Positions 61,901-64,000 of a stretch of 64,000 nucleotides of DNA are shown here, one piece after another (the first letter of the stretch is position 1; each line of letters opens with the position of its first letter). A program made the translations under genes and the position numbers. The notes under the pieces were generated by a model. The model did not search any database, was not told the origin of the DNA, and was given only the letters and a program-made list of their open reading frames with translations. This stretch comes from Hirudo medicinalis (taxonomy: Eukaryota; Annelida; Clitellata; Hirudinida; Hirudinidae): the NCBI GenBank assembly GCA_011800805.1, contig MPNW01000312.1, forward strand, positions 43,330 to 107,329, given 5' to 3'.

Positions 61901-64000
61901 GACACACTAAACTATGAAAAAGTTCTAATTCACAAAACCTGACTTAGTTAATGGGTAAGGAAGTCAAATATTCTCCTAGCAGCAAGAAATTGGAAGATTG
62001 TGACATTTATTAAGGGAAAGAACCCTTAGTAGTATAGAATTATTGAATGATCCATCATACTATTATCAAAGAAAGACCTGTTAATGTGGAAGATCAGATT
62101 TCCAGGGAATAAATGAACTTAATACACCATAGAAATAAAATTTATTTTTGCTTTATTTGGTTTTAATTTTAAAAAAATTAGCAATATTAATGCCACACAT
62201 TAAATATAAGATTATATAGATAAGTCTTTGGATGTCTCTTCTGTATCTTCAATGAAATTAACATTTGATTTCAAAGAATTTGACATTTGATTTGCAGAAC
62301 AAGAATTTCGTTCATATGTGGTCTGGTAGAGGCAGTGGAAGATGCTATCACTTATATAATGAAATTGATCACAAATTTATGATTGTCAACCTTTGTTTCC
62401 CTGGGAATTCTGTTACGTGTATGTCCAGGATCTCTTCCAATGTTTTGATAATTGGCACTGAGGTAAATAAACTGAGAATATTATATGATGTGCTTATTCT
62501 TATTTAAAATTATCTTAGTAGCTGTTGCAATCAGCCAATCTTTTGAGTCCCTTGCATATCCGAGTAGGATGTGAAGGCACATTTCTAATCGATCTACCAT
62601 TTATCTATTTTCTCAGGATCCTTTATTGGAAATTGTTGAATGCAACATAGACAAAATCGAAATGAGAAAAATGCACACCTTACCAATGATGTCAGTCCCA
62701 TTGTCTATGGCAAATTTCTCGGTGAGTTTATTTCGGTTGAAGATCATTGGCTTTTTCATAAAAGAATTTGCATTTGTGCTATCCACCAAAATAAGTTTTA
62801 TTGTCAAGCAAGTTACTTGAGTTCCAGGCATGCTCAAATATATTTTTGCACTAGATTGCTGTGTCAATATTGATTCTAATTCATTTGCCTTGTGCTTGAC
62901 TAAAATTATGATGTTTAAAATGGGAAATATTTAAAAACAAACATTGAATTAATTTTGTCTGAATTTATCTAACATTTTACAAATGAATGGATGCATTTGA
63001 ATCAGTATTTCAGTAAATCAGTATTTCTACGAATGTTGCAAGATTCTTAATTTTTCTGATTCAAGTAAAATTTGTATTTGAAGGAAGCAAGTCCCAACTA
63101 TTTGGTTGTTGGGTTCCACAGTGGGGAACTTCACCTGTATACCTTTCAGAATTCATGCCTTCAGTTCATTTCCAGCTTGGCATTGGCTAACAAACACCCA
63201 ATCAGTCTTCTAAAAACAATTTCTTCACTGATTTGGACTGCACTAGGAACAGACATTGTCATCATCAAACATTCCTCCACTGAACTTCAGGTCCAATACG
63301 TCATAAAAATGCCATTCTCTAAAAAAGACATAATTACAAATATAGGTTTCTACGGTGATCAAGTTTGGTGTGCCTGTGGAACAACTGGACTGATTGTCGA
63401 AATTGATTTAGAGACTTTGGATATTATCTGTACTTTAAATTGTGAGTTTGCTCTTCCAGGCTCTGTTATCTCATCCTTTGATCCTCTTGAAACACTACAA
63501 AACTCATCTAAGAAAGAAAATAAAAAGATGGATGGTGAGTTTTCCTCATGTGAAAATGAGAGACCATCCATCCCAAAATACCTCAGTTCAAGGCAGAAAA
63601 GATCAATAAAAAGAAGCACAAAAACAAAAGTCATGAAAAGAGAGGAGGTGTCACATCTCTTAGAAATTAAGCATGTTTCATATCATAATGGAATGCTGTG
63701 GGTCACCTTAAAAAATTGTGATATAATTTTAATAAATGTAACCCGTGAAAACATGTTCGATTATGAATATGGACTTGTCCTGAATGTGATGAGAAGCACC
63801 AAGATAAAAGATGATGTAGCAGCCAGCACTGATCATGTGATAGAAATTGAGAATTGTGGAAGAACAGGACTTGTCATTGCCTCAAGCCACAAAAACAAGA
63901 TATTGCCCTACAAAAATGTCCAACTTTCCAGTTGGTTGAGTCTTGATTTAGAAACTACCCATTCTTATTTAGCAGTCCATAAAGAGCTACAAATCGCTGC
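34948..64000 (+). CDS. LRRK1: LRRK1-type Roco protein kinase (ankyrin-LRR-Roc-COR-kinase-propeller), 3' end outside window
   Basis: Exons: 34948-35470, 40600-40727, 40784-41004, 42324-42451, 45088-45239, 45326-45416, 45492-45615, 45677-45877, 45940-46055, 48607-48701, 48774-48908, 48978-49148, 55103-55741, 55810-55967, 56024-56236, 56305-56537, 58156-58574, 58638-58841, 58896-59120, 59218-59334, 61334-61534, 62298-62462, 62617-62721, 63084 to beyond 64000; about 1893 aa, phases all consistent. Domains: ankyrin-like (1-215), LRRs (220-560; [29 protein letters not shown]), Roc (580-760; P-loop GKQFHGKT, VGTFLD), COR (770-1110), kinase (about 1200-1500; [41 protein letters not shown]), then a propeller-like tail. 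Collinear with human LRRK1 (2015 aa), including NILVWSL and [14 protein letters not shown]. Family role: endolysosomal and receptor traffic, Rab phosphorylation. Oddities: GC-AG intron 16 and switch II DVPEN. An exon of fewer than 30 nt could have been missed. Confidence 0.94.
36060..36990 (-). pseudogene. PIF/Harbinger transposase remnant (HARBI1-like)
   Basis: The minus strand reads [56 protein letters not shown], then after stops [10 protein letters not shown]...RWQLL-type sequence (visible as [13 protein letters not shown] in shifted frames) and QNPDIARLI. This is the C-terminal half of the Harbinger DDE domain, including the second aspartate (GDE). Several frameshifts and stops. The N-terminal half and termini are not identified. 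Confidence 0.85.
37758..38983 (+). pseudogene. hAT transposon, internally deleted
   Basis: Ends CAGTGTTGCCAG (37758) and CTGGCAACACTG (to 38983). The flanking 8-mers GCCGTAAT and GTCGTAAC match at 6 of 8, the hAT TSD length. The plus strand encodes a BED-like zinc finger start ([20 protein letters not shown], about 38109-38168) and then the hAT C-terminal dimerisation block ([26 protein letters not shown], about 38475-38550), split by frameshifts and lacking the central catalytic domain. Confidence 0.88.
39000..39775 (-). pseudogene. LINE fragment, RT and post-RT region
   Basis: The minus strand reads [77 protein letters not shown] and [19 protein letters not shown] across stops. This is the FADD-like block (here FMDGTT) through the thumb and C-terminal region of a LINE RT, of the same general type as the plus-strand fragment at 11870-12540. 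Its upstream border coincides with the hAT insertion at 38983. Confidence 0.75.
40262..40490 (-). mobile_element. L2-tailed SINE copy (well preserved)
   Basis: Plus strand, tail first: GAGTGCCTTTTGTATCCCAA, TGGGATGTGAAGGCACTTTA, ATCGATCTACCATTATATGG, CGCCCCTACCCGAGGGCGC, then TGCAGGCTGGGTTGCGAACA and GCAGGAACGCAACCCATTC. The tail forms a hairpin (GTGCCTT...AAGGCAC). It ends about 110 bp upstream of LRRK1 exon 2. Confidence 0.85.
41005..42323. other. LRRK1 intron 3, repeats but no gene
   Basis: Bases about 41885-42075 recur in the same orientation at about 47890-48080 (CTTCAAATCTCTT, GGAGAAATGG, CTCATTGAG, TGTGCACTGAA), a low-copy repeat. The (AT)n microsatellite at 42075-42099 follows. No exon or RT motif is seen. 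Confidence 0.55.
42075..42099. repeat. (AT)n microsatellite
   Basis: About 12 uninterrupted AT units in LRRK1 intron 3, followed by further TA-rich low-complexity DNA to about 42290. Confidence 0.9.
42856..42994. mobile_element. Small MITE-like inverted repeat element
   Basis: GTTAGTCTGTTGGGGTTTGG at 42856 has a near-complement (CCAAACCTCAACAAACTAAC) ending at 42994, enclosing about 90 bp of pure AT-rich DNA. Two to three mismatches in 24-bp arms. No clear target duplication. Confidence 0.65.
43237..43361 (+). mobile_element. tRNA-derived SINE with 12-bp perfect TSD
   Basis: Begins GTGCTCCCGCATGGTCTAAT (box A), then GATTCAAATCCTG (box B area), tail CAATCATCCAGTCATGTTAC and ATTAATAATCAATCACT. 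Flanked by TATTGCTAAGCA at 43225-43236 and 43362-43373, a perfect duplication, so a clean retroposition event. In LRRK1 intron 4. Confidence 0.9.
43580..43678 (-). mobile_element. tRNA-derived SINE copy
   Basis: Minus strand: GTGCTCCAGCAAAGTCTAAT, GCCTCTTACAAAGGCAGCAC, CTAGTCATCCAGTTATGTAA, CGGATGTTAAAAACAACAA. Same family as 43237-43361, in the opposite direction 220 bp away; the box B segment is partly deleted. Confidence 0.75.
43720..45087. other. Remainder of LRRK1 intron 4
   Basis: The first 130 bases match the repeat at 30768-30895. The rest, to 45087, is AT-rich with no coding or repeat motif that I recognise. Confidence 0.5.
46205..46435 (+). mobile_element. L2-tailed SINE copy in sense orientation
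   Basis: Body GGCTGAATGGGTTGCATTCC, CACAATCCAGCCTGCATTGC, GAGCGCCCTCGGGTAGGGCG, then CTATATAAATGGTAGAGC. It ends in the hairpin tail AAGTGCCTTCACATCCCATT...ACATAAGGCATTC and AGCCAG. This tail resembles the 3' end of the L2-like LINE at 53280-53349. Confidence 0.85.
46760..47180 (+). repeat. GGGCCGAAACG interspersed repeat copy
   Basis: Aligns along its length with 33640-34190: GACTACCAT.AAAATGGAGTC, CGCCCATGGCC, GGAAGGTAAAAACC, GACATCCGGCTGATCACC, GGGCCGAAACGTTTGAAAG, GAGGATCCCTCGG. In LRRK1 intron 9. The segment 46440-46760 before it is GC-richer and may belong to the same element, but no second copy confirms that. Confidence 0.7.
47181..48606. other. Remainder of LRRK1 intron 9
   Basis: A minus-strand LTR-like fragment may lie at 47340-47470 (AACTCAACAATCAACGCATA, ACTCGCTATCACAAACCGGT resemble the complement of the LTR 3' part in copy 2), but it is too decayed to call. 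Bases 47890-48080 repeat 41885-42075. No exon is seen between 46055 and 48607. Confidence 0.4.
49440..49530 (-). mobile_element. tRNA-derived SINE fragment
   Basis: Minus strand: CATGGTCTAATGTTTGGGAC (box A), GCCTCTCACGATGGCAGCAT, GAATTCTAATCCTG (box B area), CCTAATCGCCCAG. Tail missing. Confidence 0.75.
49745..49985. repeat. Copy of the interior of the MITE at 2795-3660
   Basis: Shares with 3010-3215: GGTTCCTCAGAT, TTTCTTTTGATCC, ATTTCTGTTACCCTCCTCCC, TGGACTTTT, ATCGATTGACTTGCA, GCCACACAAAGGGAATCAC. Suggests an independent repeat family that also lies inside the foldback element. Confidence 0.75.
51366..53349 (+). pseudogene. L2-like LINE (element B) nested in element A
   Basis: Starts after TTGAT (51361-51365) and ends before TTGAT (53350-53354), a 5-bp target duplication. 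RT motifs: [74 protein letters not shown], then [46 protein letters not shown]. The 3' end has a hairpin tail (GTGCCTTGACATCCTAGGAT...AAGGCAC) and TTGAATTTGAATTTGA. Interrupted by an assembly gap. Frameshifted, so dead. Confidence 0.88.
52639..52928. other. Assembly gap (290 N) with duplicated flanks
   Basis: The 114 bases before the gap (52525-52638) are identical to the 114 bases after it (52929-53042). The two contigs overlap, and the gap is probably not real. Confidence 0.9.
56650..56780 (-). repeat. GGGCCGAAACG repeat, 3'-end copy
   Basis: Minus strand: GACATCCGTCTGATCACCTT, ATGCAGCCC, AGGGCCGAAACGTTCATC, ATCATCTGAAGATCTCTGTC. Same core order as the copies at 34045-34155 and 47055-47150. 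Confidence 0.7.
57590..57840 (+). pseudogene. LINE endonuclease fragment
   Basis: Reads [17 protein letters not shown], then after a frameshift [14 protein letters not shown]. The 'TETWL' catalytic-glutamate motif and 'GGGV..YI' are typical of CR1/L2-type apurinic endonuclease domains. Confidence 0.7.
59335..61333. other. LRRK1 intron 20, no gene seen
   Basis: A 2.0 kb AT-rich intron. Bases near 59600-59640 (GGACAATATTTAGAGGTTGC) resemble 41245-41275. A weak LINE-like stretch ([19 protein letters not shown]) lies near 60370. Nothing is firmly assignable. Confidence 0.45.
61535..62297. other. LRRK1 intron 21, no feature seen
   Basis: AT-rich intron between two in-phase exons; no repeat or coding motif recognised. 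Confidence 0.5.
62535..62607 (-). mobile_element. L2-tailed SINE 3' fragment next to an exon
   Basis: Plus strand: CAGCCAATCTTTTGAGTCCC, GTAGGATGTGAAGGCACATT, CTAATCGATCTACCATTTAT. Only the hairpin tail half is present. It stops 9-10 bases before the acceptor of LRRK1 exon 23 (exon start 62617), so it forms about half of intron 22. Confidence 0.75.

Noticed and set aside
1..64000. CRISPR arrays, bacterial operons, prophage or horizontally transferred gene cluster
   Set aside because: No regularly spaced direct repeats with unique spacers, and the real genes have spliceosomal introns and animal homology; all repeats fit eukaryotic transposons.

Overview
The window is nuclear DNA from an animal. 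It is visibly AT-rich and packed with transposable elements. It carries intron-containing genes whose exons join in phase and match animal proteins: VPS16, a DC-STAMP-domain (DCST1/2-type) membrane protein, mitochondrial ribosomal protein L19 and an LRRK1-type Roco kinase. The transposon mix (CR1/L2/Rex1-like LINEs, tRNA-derived SINEs, hAT, Tc1, MULE, PIF/Harbinger) and the divergence from vertebrate sequences suggest an invertebrate. I cannot name the species or phylum from sequence alone.

Layout. 1-720: dead LINE on the minus strand. 1523-15638: VPS16 on the minus strand, 23 coding exons, 803 codons, with every splice phase closing; its introns hold LINE, MITE, solo-LTR and SINE debris. 16930-25093: intergenic transposon cluster with at least two nests: a MULE inside an LTR, and a SINE piece inside a Tc1 inside a hAT. 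25331-31689: DCST1/2-type gene on the plus strand, four exons, 978 codons, whose first exon also encodes an SH3-like domain. 31748-33302: MRPL19 on the minus strand, seven exons, 302 codons, tail-to-tail with the DCST gene only 58 bases away. 34948-64000: LRRK1-type gene on the plus strand, 24 exons seen (about 1893 codons), running off the right edge inside the C-terminal beta-propeller region; its introns carry Harbinger, hAT, LINE, SINE and MITE copies.

The four genes are unrelated in function: endolysosomal tethering (VPS16), a membrane protein of a family used in gamete or cell fusion (DCST), mitochondrial translation (MRPL19) and a GTPase-kinase of the endolysosomal system (LRRK1). There is no operon. 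MRPL19 and LRRK1 are head-to-head about 1.65 kb apart; DCST and MRPL19 are convergent.

Most notable: (1) the SH3-like/DC-STAMP fusion; (2) an LRRK1 Roc domain with an intact P-loop but no glycine in the switch II motif; (3) a phase-proven GC-AG intron in LRRK1; (4) an LTR family that seems to have spread with a SINE already inside it; (5) a SINE family sharing its 3' hairpin tail with an L2-like LINE in the same window; (6) an interspersed repeat with a hammerhead-like fold. Assembly flaws: a 290-N gap flanked by identical 114-base copies, and a single N flanked by identical 89-base copies.
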